Position numbers and translations under genes: made by a program | Notes under the pieces: model-generated | The model's database searches: none | The model's input: only the letters and a program-made list of their open reading frames with translations | What the model was told of the DNA's origin: nothing | Origin: Chloroflexi bacterium CFX6 | GTDB taxonomy: Bacteria > Chloroflexota > Anaerolineae > Anaerolineales > Villigracilaceae | Direction of reading: 5' to 3' | NCBI GenBank assembly: GCA_030263595.1 | Contig: SZPG01000020.1 | Span: 26,375 to 90,374 of the forward strand | DNA: 64,000 nucleotides | In this document: in pieces, positions 1 through 9,075 of the stretch | How the letters are laid out: each line of letters opens with the position of its first letter | Position numbering within the stretch: position 1 is the stretch's first letter

Positions 1-578
1 ATTGAGGCTGGCTTTCGAGATATCCCAAATCCGCCGACATTTGGGTCTGTTGGGCACGCGACTGCAATGCCGCTCTTTCGTTCATCCAGTTGTGTTTGCA
101 GTGCAGGGCAGTCAACTTTGTCCGGCTCGGATACATATATTTTTTGGAGCGTCAACACCAGGTTTGCTCCGTTTTGCACTTCTGCCGGAAACAAAAGGTA
201 TTGGCACCTTTCGGTCACGACGCCATCGGAGTTGGATTTCAAATCCAATATGCCTTCCTCCCTGATCGTATAGGACTGACCATCCACACGAAGAACAGCA
301 TCCTCGGGACGACTTGTAAGGATCCAGTCGCGGTTATCCGGCAATGAGTAACATACATCCACTTGAAAATACTCACCTTCCTGATGTGGGCCAGCAACGG
401 ACATGCTAATGTCGTTAATTGCCAGACTTGTCACTGAATAGTCCGGATTGCCTCCTCCGTCGCTTGCCTCAGCTGTAAATTTGCTGCCTGCCACAAAGAC
501 GGATACAGCAATGGACAAAAGGAAGAAAATGGTCCATCCAACTAAAGCAACGGGTTTTGAAATATTATTTTTCAGCAT
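1..578 (-). CDS. Partial secreted or membrane-anchored protein, unrecognised
   Basis: This reading frame runs off the left edge, so only the N-terminal 192 or so residues are visible. The start is an ATG preceded by AGGAGG at good spacing. Residues 10-32 form one hydrophobic segment, a signal peptide or anchor, and the remainder is polar, mostly beta-type sequence with several Cys residues, as expected outside the membrane. It lies 14 nt downstream of the DUF2690 gene on the same strand, so the two are probably co-transcribed as small exported proteins. I do not recognise a family and assign no function. Confidence 0.7.
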   Translation of the reverse strand, partial: MLKNNISKPVALVGWTIFFLLSIAVSVFVAGSKFTAEASDGGGNPDYSVTSLAINDISMSVAGPHQEGEYFQVDVCYSLPDNRDWILTSRPEDAVLRVDGQSYTIREEGILDLKSNSDGVVTERCQYLLFPAEVQNGANLVLTLQKIYVSEPDKVDCPALQTQLDERKSGIAVACPTDPNVGGFGISRKPAS

Positions 579-592
579 GTCGGCCTCCTTTG

Positions 593-1033
593 TTAATAAG
601 ATCCTGTACATCTAGCCGAGTCATTGATCAAGTAATTCATCGGAGATGAGCCTACATCTCCGCATGCCTGATAACCTGATCCATATCTCTGGTTGGAATA
701 AACCGTATAGCCAGGGGCAATATATTGCGCGCCATAATACCAATAACGAAGAGTCGCGTTGGCATAGTAATTCAGACTGGCTATGTTTATGGTTTTTGCC
801 CAGCGGGTTTGACACGCATCAGAAAATCTCAATTCAACTCTTGCCTTTCCTGATGCAGGATATACCGTTCTAACCGTCGCCGCATCGGCATTGCAGCCTG
901 TTGTAATCGGATTGGTGTTATTGCATCCTGCCCCACTGCATAACGCAAGCGCGACTGGAGCAAACGGAAAACTACTGACTATCACAAACAAAGTTGTGAT
1001 CAATAGAATCAAAACAGGTTTTGCTTTTCGCAT
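593..1033 (-). CDS. DUF2690-like small secreted protein
   Basis: A 146-residue protein with a signal peptide (MRKAKP followed by a hydrophobic stretch). The mature part has the DUF2690 pattern: paired Cys near CSGAGC, then GC, TVRTVYP, ELRFS, C, and a Trp (RWAK). This family is typical of actinobacterial and Chloroflexota secreted proteins of unknown role. The ATG chosen here has AGGAGA 6 nt upstream and gives a normal signal peptide. A TTG start at 1114 or 1111 sits behind a complete Shine-Dalgarno sequence and would add 26-27 residues in front of the signal peptide. The gene is followed closely by the partial secreted protein at the left edge. Confidence 0.75.
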   Translation of the reverse strand: MRKAKPVLILLITTLFVIVSSFPFAPVALALCSGAGCNNTNPITTGCNADAATVRTVYPASGKARVELRFSDACQTRWAKTINIASLNYYANATLRYWYYGAQYIAPGYTVYSNQRYGSGYQACGDVGSSPMNYLINDSARCTGSY

Positions 1034-1114
1034 GGTTTTCTCCTTATACGCTTTAGCGAATGTGTCCGACAATGTTTGTGCTTGCATAAAGGTTGTTCGA
1101 TTTACTGGCAACAA

Positions 1115-1153
1115 TCACCTCCTTACATAAGAATCACTTGCGAGGTGACTATA
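1115..1153 (-). promoter_or_regulatory. Promoter -10 and full-length Shine-Dalgarno of the DUF2690 gene
   Basis: On the minus strand a TATAGT hexamer (1148-1153) is followed about 25 nt later by AAGGAGGTGA (1115-1124), complementary to essentially the whole anti-SD. Two in-frame TTG codons follow at 1114 and 1111. Translation may therefore begin well before the annotated ATG, or a short leader segment may be translated in frame with the gene. Confidence 0.5.
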
Positions 1154-1172
1154 GCATCATCAAGGTTTCGCC

Positions 1173-1823
1173 TCAAGTACGGAAATCCGTACCTTTTTCC
1201 ATCCACCACATTACGGCTTCGGTCCTTGAAGTTACTCCCAATTTCTTGTAAATATTCTTCAAATGTTTTTCCACCGTGTTAATGGATACCTTCAAAGATT
1301 CTGATATCTGCCTGTTATCGGCGCCGGATGTCAGCAGATTTAAAACCTCACGCTCACGACCTGACAGACTGTCCCACTTCTTGCCCGTCTCCTCTCTCCA
1401 GCGCTCTGCCCGATCCATTTGCTTTTTATCGTAAAGATTTTCGCCATGTGCAGCGCGGCGAATGGCGTTGAGCAGGTCATTGCCCTTCAGTTTTTTATCC
1501 AGGTACCCTGCCGCGCCTGCGTCCATCATATCAGCCAGATAGGCATCGCGGTCGTGGGCAGTCAGTACAAGCGTAATTACATCAGGATGATTCTCACGTA
1601 CCCATTTTTCCAGTTCAGAGGGATTATGACGAGGCATGACCAGATCCAACAGAAGGATATTGGGCTGCAATTCAGCGACCTTTTGCTTGATCTGATCTCC
1701 GTCCGGCGCTTCGCCGACCACCTGCATATCCGGGGCTTTATTGATAATGGAACGAATGCCTTCGACCCAACCGGGATGATCGTCTGCTATCAAAATTGTA
1801 ATCGGTGTTTTCTGCTTCGGCAT
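1173..1823 (-). CDS. NarL/FixJ-type response regulator
   Basis: A 216-residue two-domain regulator. Residues 8-125 are a receiver domain with the acidic pair D14/D15, the phospho-acceptor D60 (LLLDLVMP), T88 and K110. Residues 150-210 are a LuxR-type helix-turn-helix (LSGREREVLNLL ... VEKHLKNIYKKLGV). It should bind DNA as a phosphorylated dimer. No histidine kinase is adjacent, so the partner is unknown. It starts at an ATG with a GAAGGAGG ribosome site and has its own promoter. Length and motifs are normal for the family. A GTACGG/CCGTAC hairpin overlaps its last codons. Confidence 0.92.
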   Translation of the reverse strand: MPKQKTPITILIADDHPGWVEGIRSIINKAPDMQVVGEAPDGDQIKQKVAELQPNILLLDLVMPRHNPSELEKWVRENHPDVITLVLTAHDRDAYLADMMDAGAAGYLDKKLKGNDLLNAIRRAAHGENLYDKKQMDRAERWREETGKKWDSLSGREREVLNLLTSGADNRQISESLKVSINTVEKHLKNIYKKLGVTSRTEAVMWWMEKGTDFRT

Positions 1824-1863
1824 TTATGCCTCCTTCAATGGATTTCAGACTTGCATATATGGA

Positions 1864-1891
1864 ATTTTATACTTACAGTTCTTTTTGTCAA
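1864..1891 (-). promoter_or_regulatory. Sigma-70-like promoter of the response regulator
   Basis: Read on the minus strand: TTGACA (1886-1891), 16 nt spacer, TAAAAT (1864-1869). This is a near-consensus pair about 40 nt before the response-regulator start. Confidence 0.6.
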
Positions 1892-1987
1892 CCAACACGC
1901 ACCCGATAATTGAAAAACGCTGCTACAGAAACGAATGTTCCAGGCAAAACAGACGAATTGGCTGGCGGTTTATCTTCCACCGTCTTT

Positions 1988-2260
1988 CTATTGTGGTCCA
2001 CTCTCCAACTCCCTCAACCATTCCAGCGGATGTTCCCACCGCGTGCGCGGATGAAATGCTCATGGTCGGATAAAGCGCGTTTGAGATAATTGTTCAACCT
2101 GCTTGCTTCGCCGTCACGCCCGTATATTCGGAGCGATCAGCGTTCATTGACCAAGCGCGGAACGGGTTCATGTTTCCCGATCAATCCGCGCTCATCCATG
2201 CAGCGGATATGAAATACGGAAGGGAGGCTTGCCGCCCCCGCTTCATTAGACCTTGCTAAA
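1988..2260 (-). pseudogene. Degenerate remnant of an unidentified protein gene
   Basis: Read on the minus strand, one frame gives RGLIGKHEPVPRLVNER, a stop, then SRLNNYLKRALSDHEHFIRA. A +1 shift then gives RWEHPLEWLRELESGPQ and a stop. The pieces read like one continuous soluble protein broken by one stop and one frameshift. I do not recognise the family. The alternative is chance coding-like sequence. Confidence 0.35.
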
Positions 2261-2331
2261 CTTTTCCTAGACAAAACGATATGGGCATGGGAAAATTCAG
2301 CCCACCATATTGCAACAAGGAGCATGTTTGA

Positions 2332-3075
2332 ATGACCGTCGAAAAGAAAAGCAAACGCCAGGAACGACGCGAGAAGGTGCGAAAACAGGAAATGCGGAAT
2401 CGCCTGACCACGATCGGCTTGATCACGGTGGGGGCGGCGCTGCTGGTGGTTGCATTCATCTGGCCCCAATTCACCACAATTGACGACCTCGTCATCCCGG
2501 AGACAAAGACCCTGCCCAATCCGGACGGATTAAGCCTCGGCGACCCCAACGCGCCCGCAGTGATCGAAGTGTTCGAGGATTTTCAATGCCCCGCCTGTCA
2601 GTTCTTCACGGAGAGCATCGAACCGCTGATCCTCCAATACCTGGTCGAGACCGGCAAAGCGCGCCTGGTCTTTCGCCATTATCCGTTCATTGACGGGGTG
2701 GGCGCAGGCAACGGCGGCGAGTCCGACCAGGCTGCCAACGCCGCCATGTGCGCGAACGAGCAGGGCAAATTCTGGGATATGCAGACGGTCATCTACGCCA
2801 ACTGGAACGGCGAGAACCTCGGCAACCTGAGCAACCGACGCCTGCAAGCCATGGCTGAAGCGATCAACCTGGACATGAACGCGTTCAATTCCTGTTTCAG
2901 GGACAACAAATACCGGGACGCGATCCAGGCGGACTTCGACCGCGCCGAGGAACTGGGAGTCAGCGGGACGCCGAGCGTATTTGTGAATGGAAACCCGGTG
3001 GGCGAACCCGGCAAGGTCGCCTCCTTCCAGGAAATTGCCGTGGCTGTGGATGCGATCGTAAACGCGGGCGAATAA
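2332..3075 (+). CDS. Membrane-anchored DsbA-like thiol:disulfide oxidoreductase
   Basis: 247 residues. A basic cytoplasmic N-tail (residues 1-25) precedes one membrane helix (26-45). The outside part is a thioredoxin-fold DsbA/Thioredoxin_4 domain with the active site C86-P-A-C89 (FEDFQCPAC) and the cis-Pro loop GTPSVFVNG near residue 212. Further Cys residues (MCANEQ, NSCFRD) may form a structural disulfide. It probably forms or isomerises disulfides in exported proteins, which would suit the Cys-containing secreted proteins just upstream. The gene is monocistronic, with a terminator hairpin right after it. Confidence 0.9.
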   Translation: MTVEKKSKRQERREKVRKQEMRNRLTTIGLITVGAALLVVAFIWPQFTTIDDLVIPETKTLPNPDGLSLGDPNAPAVIEVFEDFQCPACQFFTESIEPLILQYLVETGKARLVFRHYPFIDGVGAGNGGESDQAANAAMCANEQGKFWDMQTVIYANWNGENLGNLSNRRLQAMAEAINLDMNAFNSCFRDNKYRDAIQADFDRAEELGVSGTPSVFVNGNPVGEPGKVASFQEIAVAVDAIVNAGE

Positions 3076-3098
3076 TACGGGACGACATCCATCGACTC

Positions 3099-3130
3099 GA
3101 AAAGGATGCGGATAATCCGTGTCCTTTTTC
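3099..3130 (+). terminator. Rho-independent terminator after the DsbA-like gene
   Basis: GAAAAGGA and TCCTTTTTC arms around a CGGAT/ATCCG core, ending in a T run. It lies between the oxidoreductase stop and the next promoter. Confidence 0.6.
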
Positions 3131-3154
3131 GATTCCCCGGACAAGCATCACGAG

Positions 3155-3160
3155 TATAAT
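3155..3160 (+). promoter_or_regulatory. -10 box upstream of the alpha-2-macroglobulin gene
   Basis: TATAAT, 37 nt before the start codon. No convincing -35 is seen at 17 nt. A TTGAGGACTT stretch provides a GAGG ribosome site. Confidence 0.45.
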
Positions 3161-3197
3161 GAACCGGGACGATGATTTCACCATGTATTGAGGACTT

Positions 3198-6100
3198 ATG
3201 AAGAGATTCCGTTTCACTTCGACCGGGATCGGCGCATCCGCCCTTGCCTTGAACTGCCTCCTCCTGATGAGCCTGATCCTCGCTTCATGCGGGCGCGCGC
3301 CTACTTTACCCTTCGTCTCGTTGCCCACCCCGACCGCCGAAACCCCGGAGACGATCCAACAGGCGTATCCGCCCGCCCTCGTCGAAACGGATCCCCCGCC
3401 CGATACGGTCATTGGACATCTTTCCCCCATCGCGTTCTACTTCAATCAGGCGATGAACAAAACCTCCGTCGAATCCGCGTTCAGCGGATTGCCCGCCGGA
3501 GCGTTCACATGGACCGACGACGCGACCCTCGTCTTCACCCCCTCGGAACCCTTCCCTCCAGACTCAAAACTGAACCTCGAGATCGCAGACTCCATCCAAT
3601 CCGCCAGCGGATTTGGGATCACGGGACCCATCCAACTTTCCTTCGCGGTCGCGGACCATCTGCACGCGACGAATCAGTTACCCAGGGCGAACTCGACCGA
3701 CGTGAACGTGGACGCCGCCATCGCAGTCTCGTTCAATCAGCCGGTCGTTCCGCTGGGCGCGGACCCTTCTTCGTTGCCATCCCCCTTTACCATCATGCCC
3801 TCCCTCGAGGGACGCGGCGAATGGATCAACACCAGCGCTTACATTTTTTATCCCGAACCAGCCATGTTGGGCGGGACGGAATACACCGTCAGCGTGAACC
3901 AGGATTTGAAAACGGGATCAGGCGTCGGGTTGGACAGAACCGTGATCAATGCGTGGAAGTTCGTCACGGCGCGTCCGCGCGTCGTCTCGGTGAGTCCCTC
4001 CCCCGAAGAAGCCATCCCGCCGGACGCGGAGATCAAATTGACGTTCAACCAGCCGATGGATCGTGAAAGCGCGCAATCGAATTTTTCCTTCAGCGGGCCC
4101 GAAGGCCCGCTTGGCGGCTCGTTCGCATGGAACGACGCAGACACGGAATTGACCTTTTCACCCGGCAGGACGCTCGCGCGCGGCGCGGGCTACACCCTGA
4201 ACGTGGGCGCGGGGACAAAATCGAAAAGCGGCATGACGCTCGGAGAGGCGTACGGCGCGGTCCTGCGGACGTTCGACAATTTTGGAGTGAGCGCCACCGA
4301 AACCAATTACGGGTCAACCACCTTCACGTTTACCGCGCCGCTGGCGCCGGGCGAATACAGCGATCTTGTGACCGTCACTCCCGCCATAGACAATCTCGAT
4401 ACGAACGCCGGGGGCGCAACCCTTTCCGTGTTCGGCGAGTTCCTGCCCGGCACGGATTACGCGATCGAGTTATCCGGGCGGATCGGCGACCAATGGGGGC
4501 AGTCGCTCGGCGAACCGTTCAGCCTGGAGGTGCGCACGCCGTCCCTGCCCCCCTACCTGGTCATGCAGCCGTACAGTTCCTCGGCGTTGTTCGTGCGTCC
4601 CGACGAGCCTGTGTTGTACGCGGAGGCGCTGAACGTGACGGACGCGGATGTGACCCTAGCGCCGCTGCCCCTGCAGGAGTTCTTCACGCTCCATAACTCG
4701 TATGAACTTCAGCAGGCATACACGCCGGGCGAGGCTTCCACGCTTTCGCAAACTTTCGACCTGCCGCCCAATCGAGCCGGCGAGGTGAAGTTGAACCTCG
4801 CGCAAGCGAACACTCAACTCCCACCCGGCTTGTATTACGTGCAGATCGCTTCGCCCCAGTTCGAAGCGAGGCGCGTTCACTTCGTCGCTTCGAGCCAGGT
4901 CAACCTGACGTTCAAAGCCGGAGCGACGCAGGCGCTCGTCTGGGCGGTGGACCTGCCCTCGCAGACGCCGGTCCGCAACGCGCCCGTCACGATTTACGAC
5001 GACGCGGGGAACGTCGTCGCATCCGGCGCAACCGATGACGAGGGATTGTGGCAGGGCGAGATCAGCGCGCGCGAGGGATCGGTCTTTGCCATGCTTGGTT
5101 CGCCCGGCGGAGAGAACTTTGCATTCGCCACGAGCAACTGGAACATGGGCATCAACGCCTGGGACTTCGGCTACTCCCAGCGCGTGCAGGCGCCGCGCCA
5201 TGAAATTTACATGTACACAGATCGTCCCATCTATCGCCCCGGGCAGACGGTGTATTATCGCGGGGTCGTGCGGCAGACGTTCAACGGGCGTTACGAACTG
5301 CCGACCATAAACTCCATGCCGATCATTTTGAACGATGCCCAAGGCACACAACTCGCGAACGTCAACGCGCAACTTTCGCCCTATGGCACCTTCAACGGTC
5401 AGTTCGAACTTTCGCAGGACGCCGTGCCGGGCTATTACACCTTCTTCAACAGCGGATTGGAATTCTATCTCTCCTTCCAGGTGGCGGAATATCGCAAGCC
5501 CGAGATCAACCTCGACGTCAAATTCGCATCCGCCGAGATCAGGCAGGGAGACCCGGCAAACGCAAACGTCAATGCGCGTTATTTCTTCGACGCGCCCGCC
5601 GGGAACGTGGACGTCCGCTGGTCGCTGTACACGAAGCCCGATTACTTTCACATCCCGAACTATCAGACCGGGTTGATCGAGACCGACTGGCTGAACGTGT
5701 TCCGCTTTCCAACCGGGTTCGACTCCGGCTACCTGGGGCGATTCCTCAACGAAGGCACGGCTCAGACTTCCCCGGGCGGGACCCTGACCATCAACCTGAC
5801 AGCCATCCCCGCATCGGACGCGCCCCAACTTCTCACGCTGGAAGTGACCGCTTCGGACGAAACCGGTCTGCCCGTCAGCGCGCGGAGCGAACTACGCATC
5901 CATCCCTCGGACTTCTACATCGGTTTGCGCCCCGAGCAATGGGTTGGCGAGGCGAAGTCCGCGCTGGGCTTCGAGGTTTATACCGTGGATTGGGAAGGGA
6001 ACGCGTCCGGCGGAAAAGTGCTTACAGCGGAGTTCAAACAGGTGCGCTGGGAAAAGGAAACCGACTCAGCCGGCTTCCCCACCTACAAACCTGTGTACCT

Positions 6101-9038
6101 GCCCGGAAACAGCAGCAACCTCGCAACCGGACCGGATGGCAAGGCGCGCCTTTCGTTCCTCCCGCCCAACGCTGGGACGTACATGCTCGACGTTTCGGGC
6201 GATGGCGCGCGCTCACAGGTTCTCGTCTGGGTGGGAGGCGCGGGCACAGGCGCATGGCCCGACCTGCCGAACCAAAGACTCCAATTGACAGCCGACAAGG
6301 ATTCGTACAACGCGGGCGACACCGCCAAAGTCTTCATCCCAAATCCGTTCCCCACCAATTCCATCGCGCTGGTCACGGTCGAGCGCGGACTGGTTTCAAA
6401 AGCGGAAACCATCCAATTGACCGGCAGCGGAGCGGAATATTCCCTGCCCATCACGGATGACGACGCGCCGAACGTTTACCTCAGCGTCACAGCGTTGGGA
6501 CAGGGCAACGACTTCCGTCAGGGATTGGTCAACCTGCCCGTCGCGCCGGAAGCGCAGGAGTTGAAGGTGCAGTTGTTCTCGAATCCGACCGAGGCGGGAC
6601 CGCGCGACCAGGTCACGTTCGACGTGGTGGTGACGGATCATCAGGACCAGCCCGTGCAGGGAGAGTTTTCGTTGTCGGTGGTGGATCTCGCCACGCTTGC
6701 ATTGGCTGACCCGAATGCGGAAGACATTTTGCCCGCGTTCTACAGCAACCAGCCTCTTGGCGTCGAGACCAATCTTTCGCTTGCGGCGTATGGCGGGCGG
6801 AACGCGCTCGAACCCGGCGGGCTGGGCGGCGGAGGCGGCGACGGAGCGCCTTTCGTGCGCGAAGATTTTCCCGACACGGCGTATTGGAATCCCTCGCTCG
6901 TCACGAACTCCGAGGGGCGCGGTCAGGTGACGATGACCCTGCCCGATTCGCTCACCACCTGGCAGGTGGACGTGCGCGGCTTGACGATGGACACGAAAGT
7001 GGGTCAGGCGGAGATGCAGATCGTTTCGACCAAGCCGTTGTTGATCCGCCCCGTCACGCCGAGGTTTCTGGTTGGCGGCGACCGCGTGTTGATGGCTGCG
7101 GTTGTCAACAACAACACGGCCGAAAGGCTGAACGTAACCGTCAACCTGCAAAGCGAGGGGTTCGTCCTCGATAATCCCGCCTCCGCCACGCGCGCGTTCG
7201 ACATCTCGCCGAACGCGCAGGCGCGCGTGGAATGGTGGGGCGAGGCGGGACTGGCTGACGCTGCCGACCTGGTATTTTCGGTCGCCACCACTGGAACGCC
7301 CTCGTTGCAGGATTCGGCGCGCCCTGTATGGGGCAAATTGCCCATTCTGCATTACGTCGCTCCGCAGGCGTTCGTGACCGGCGGGTTGTTGCGCGGCGCG
7401 TCCTCCCTTCAGGAGGTCATCTCGCTTCCGCGCACGTTCGTCCCCGACGCGGGGAGCGGCTTGGAGGTGGAATTAAGCCCCTCGCTGGCTGGCAGTTTAT
7501 TGTCCGCGTTGGAGGCGATGGAGGTCCCGCCTTATTCCATCAGCGCGGAGGCGAATCTTTCGTATCTCCTCCCGAATATCGAAGTTCATCGCGCCCTGAA
7601 CAACTCCGGCTTGAGCGACCCCGCGCTTTCGGAAAGGGTGGAAAAAAATCTTAATGCGAGCGTGAGCCGATTGCAGTCCATGCAAAACGCGGACGGCGGC
7701 TGGAGTTGGTGGGGTACGCACGATCAAAGCGACCCATATATTACCGCCTACGTTCTTTTCGGCTTGTCTCGCGCGCGTACCATCGGCGCGCCGGTCAATG
7801 AAGAGACGTTGAACCGCGCGGTCGCATTCCTGCAGGAGACGCAGGCGGAGGTCAATGCGAACACGAGCGGCGCCGAACTCGACGATGCCGCGTTCGTTCA
7901 ATTCGTTTTGGGCGAGATGGGCGTCACCGACCGGGCGTCTGCCAATTCGTTGTACGAGGCGCGCGACCGCATGAGTCCCGCGAGCCGCGCCTGGCTTGCG
8001 CGCGTCCTCCATGCCGTCAACCCCGCGGACCCGCGCGTGCGGGACCTGATCTCGAACCTCGAAACCGAGGCGATCCGCACCGCATCCAGCGCGCATTGGG
8101 AAACGCCAGCCGCGAGCGCCCTCCGACGCGGCTCGCCCGTGTACGCCACCTCGATCGTCGTTTACGTCCTTTCGCAGCTCGATCCCGCCAACCAGATCAT
8201 CTTCGAGGCTGTCCGCTATCTCGCCGCGCATCGGGACGCGCGCGGCTTGTGGAACAGCGGTCACGAGAACGCCTGGGCGATGATGGCGCTCAACCAGGCG
8301 ATGGTCGGGATCGGCGACCTGCGCTCCGACTTTGCCTTCGACGCCGCGCTCAACGGCGCTCCGCTCACGAGCGGCGACGTGAACGGCATTCAACTCACGC
8401 CGCTTCGGGCGAACGTCCCGCTCGCATCGCTTTCCTCCGATTCGCCCAACCTGCTGACGATCCAGCGCGAAGACGGGCTTGGGCGGCTGTACTACAACGT
8501 CGTGTTGAAGGTCAATCGCCCGGTGCGGGACGTGAAGCCGCTGAACGCCGGGATGAGCGTCGAACGCGTGTATTGCCGCGCCGGACAGGGCGACTCGGAA
8601 ACAAAGCGCTGCACGCCTCTATCCTCCCTTCAATTTGGTTCTGACCAAAGCGTCACCGCGCAACTGACGCTGACCCTGCCTCACGATTCGTACTACGTCA
8701 TGGTGGAAGACCACATTCCCGCAGGCATGGAGATATTGAACCGCAGCCTCAAGACCAGCCGGTTGGGAATCGACGCGACCGGTGTGCAGGTCCAATTCGA
8801 GGATGAAGATCCGTTCGCGGACGGGTGGGGCTGGTGGCTGTTCAACGAACCGCAGATCCACGACGAGGGCATCCTCTTCACCGCCGATTACCTCCCTGCC
8901 GGAACCTATATCCTGACGTACACCCTCATCCCCGTGCAGGCGGGTGAATTCCGCGTATTACCTGCGCGCGCCTGGCAAGCCTTCTTCCCCGAAGTCCAGG
9001 GGACCAGCGCGGGGACGGTGTTCGAGATAAAGCCGTGA
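3198..9038 (+). CDS. Alpha-2-macroglobulin family lipoprotein without the thioester
   Basis: 1946 residues. Residues 1-31 are a lipoprotein signal ending in the lipobox L28-A-S-C31. Residues 70-370 contain repeated bacterial Ig-like (Big_5) modules, then macroglobulin-type beta domains follow. A Gly-rich linker precedes the conserved A2M segment at about 1220 (FPDTAYWNPSLVT ... LPDSLTTWQVDVRGLT). A helical thioester-domain-like region runs from about 1435 to 1750 and ends in a receptor-binding-like domain. Family members trap proteases or entangle targets in the periplasm or at the surface. Here the CxEQ thioester site reads S1449-A-E-A1452, so covalent trapping is not expected. No pbpC (penicillin-binding protein 1C) neighbour is present. 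Confidence 0.88.
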   Translation: MKRFRFTSTGIGASALALNCLLLMSLILASCGRAPTLPFVSLPTPTAETPETIQQAYPPALVETDPPPDTVIGHLSPIAFYFNQAMNKTSVESAFSGLPAGAFTWTDDATLVFTPSEPFPPDSKLNLEIADSIQSASGFGITGPIQLSFAVADHLHATNQLPRANSTDVNVDAAIAVSFNQPVVPLGADPSSLPSPFTIMPSLEGRGEWINTSAYIFYPEPAMLGGTEYTVSVNQDLKTGSGVGLDRTVINAWKFVTARPRVVSVSPSPEEAIPPDAEIKLTFNQPMDRESAQSNFSFSGPEGPLGGSFAWNDADTELTFSPGRTLARGAGYTLNVGAGTKSKSGMTLGEAYGAVLRTFDNFGVSATETNYGSTTFTFTAPLAPGEYSDLVTVTPAIDNLDTNAGGATLSVFGEFLPGTDYAIELSGRIGDQWGQSLGEPFSLEVRTPSLPPYLVMQPYSSSALFVRPDEPVLYAEALNVTDADVTLAPLPLQEFFTLHNSYELQQAYTPGEASTLSQTFDLPPNRAGEVKLNLAQANTQLPPGLYYVQIASPQFEARRVHFVASSQVNLTFKAGATQALVWAVDLPSQTPVRNAPVTIYDDAGNVVASGATDDEGLWQGEISAREGSVFAMLGSPGGENFAFATSNWNMGINAWDFGYSQRVQAPRHEIYMYTDRPIYRPGQTVYYRGVVRQTFNGRYELPTINSMPIILNDAQGTQLANVNAQLSPYGTFNGQFELSQDAVPGYYTFFNSGLEFYLSFQVAEYRKPEINLDVKFASAEIRQGDPANANVNARYFFDAPAGNVDVRWSLYTKPDYFHIPNYQTGLIETDWLNVFRFPTGFDSGYLGRFLNEGTAQTSPGGTLTINLTAIPASDAPQLLTLEVTASDETGLPVSARSELRIHPSDFYIGLRPEQWVGEAKSALGFEVYTVDWEGNASGGKVLTAEFKQVRWEKETDSAGFPTYKPVYLPGNSSNLATGPDGKARLSFLPPNAGTYMLDVSGDGARSQVLVWVGGAGTGAWPDLPNQRLQLTADKDSYNAGDTAKVFIPNPFPTNSIALVTVERGLVSKAETIQLTGSGAEYSLPITDDDAPNVYLSVTALGQGNDFRQGLVNLPVAPEAQELKVQLFSNPTEAGPRDQVTFDVVVTDHQDQPVQGEFSLSVVDLATLALADPNAEDILPAFYSNQPLGVETNLSLAAYGGRNALEPGGLGGGGGDGAPFVREDFPDTAYWNPSLVTNSEGRGQVTMTLPDSLTTWQVDVRGLTMDTKVGQAEMQIVSTKPLLIRPVTPRFLVGGDRVLMAAVVNNNTAERLNVTVNLQSEGFVLDNPASATRAFDISPNAQARVEWWGEAGLADAADLVFSVATTGTPSLQDSARPVWGKLPILHYVAPQAFVTGGLLRGASSLQEVISLPRTFVPDAGSGLEVELSPSLAGSLLSALEAMEVPPYSISAEANLSYLLPNIEVHRALNNSGLSDPALSERVEKNLNASVSRLQSMQNADGGWSWWGTHDQSDPYITAYVLFGLSRARTIGAPVNEETLNRAVAFLQETQAEVNANTSGAELDDAAFVQFVLGEMGVTDRASANSLYEARDRMSPASRAWLARVLHAVNPADPRVRDLISNLETEAIRTASSAHWETPAASALRRGSPVYATSIVVYVLSQLDPANQIIFEAVRYLAAHRDARGLWNSGHENAWAMMALNQAMVGIGDLRSDFAFDAALNGAPLTSGDVNGIQLTPLRANVPLASLSSDSPNLLTIQREDGLGRLYYNVVLKVNRPVRDVKPLNAGMSVERVYCRAGQGDSETKRCTPLSSLQFGSDQSVTAQLTLTLPHDSYYVMVEDHIPAGMEILNRSLKTSRLGIDATGVQVQFEDEDPFADGWGWWLFNEPQIHDEGILFTADYLPAGTYILTYTLIPVQAGEFRVLPARAWQAFFPEVQGTSAGTVFEIKP

Positions 9039-9075
9039 AATTTCGGGGTATTACAACTCGAGACTCTATTCCGAA

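Larger units (their letters stand above)
1824..2331. other. 508-nt stretch without an intact gene
   Basis: It holds the response-regulator promoter, a decayed minus-strand coding remnant (1988-2260) and the ribosome site of the next gene (AAGGAG, 2317-2322). Nothing else in it reads as a complete gene. Confidence 0.6.

Noticed and set aside
2530..3144. Long open frame opposite the DsbA-like gene
   Set aside because: It is the antisense shadow of a conserved gene with CPAC and cis-Pro motifs, and its translation has no recognisable domain.
4656..5828. 390-codon open frame on the minus strand inside the alpha-2-macroglobulin gene
   Set aside because: High-GC shadow frame; Arg/Val-rich composition and no ribosome site.
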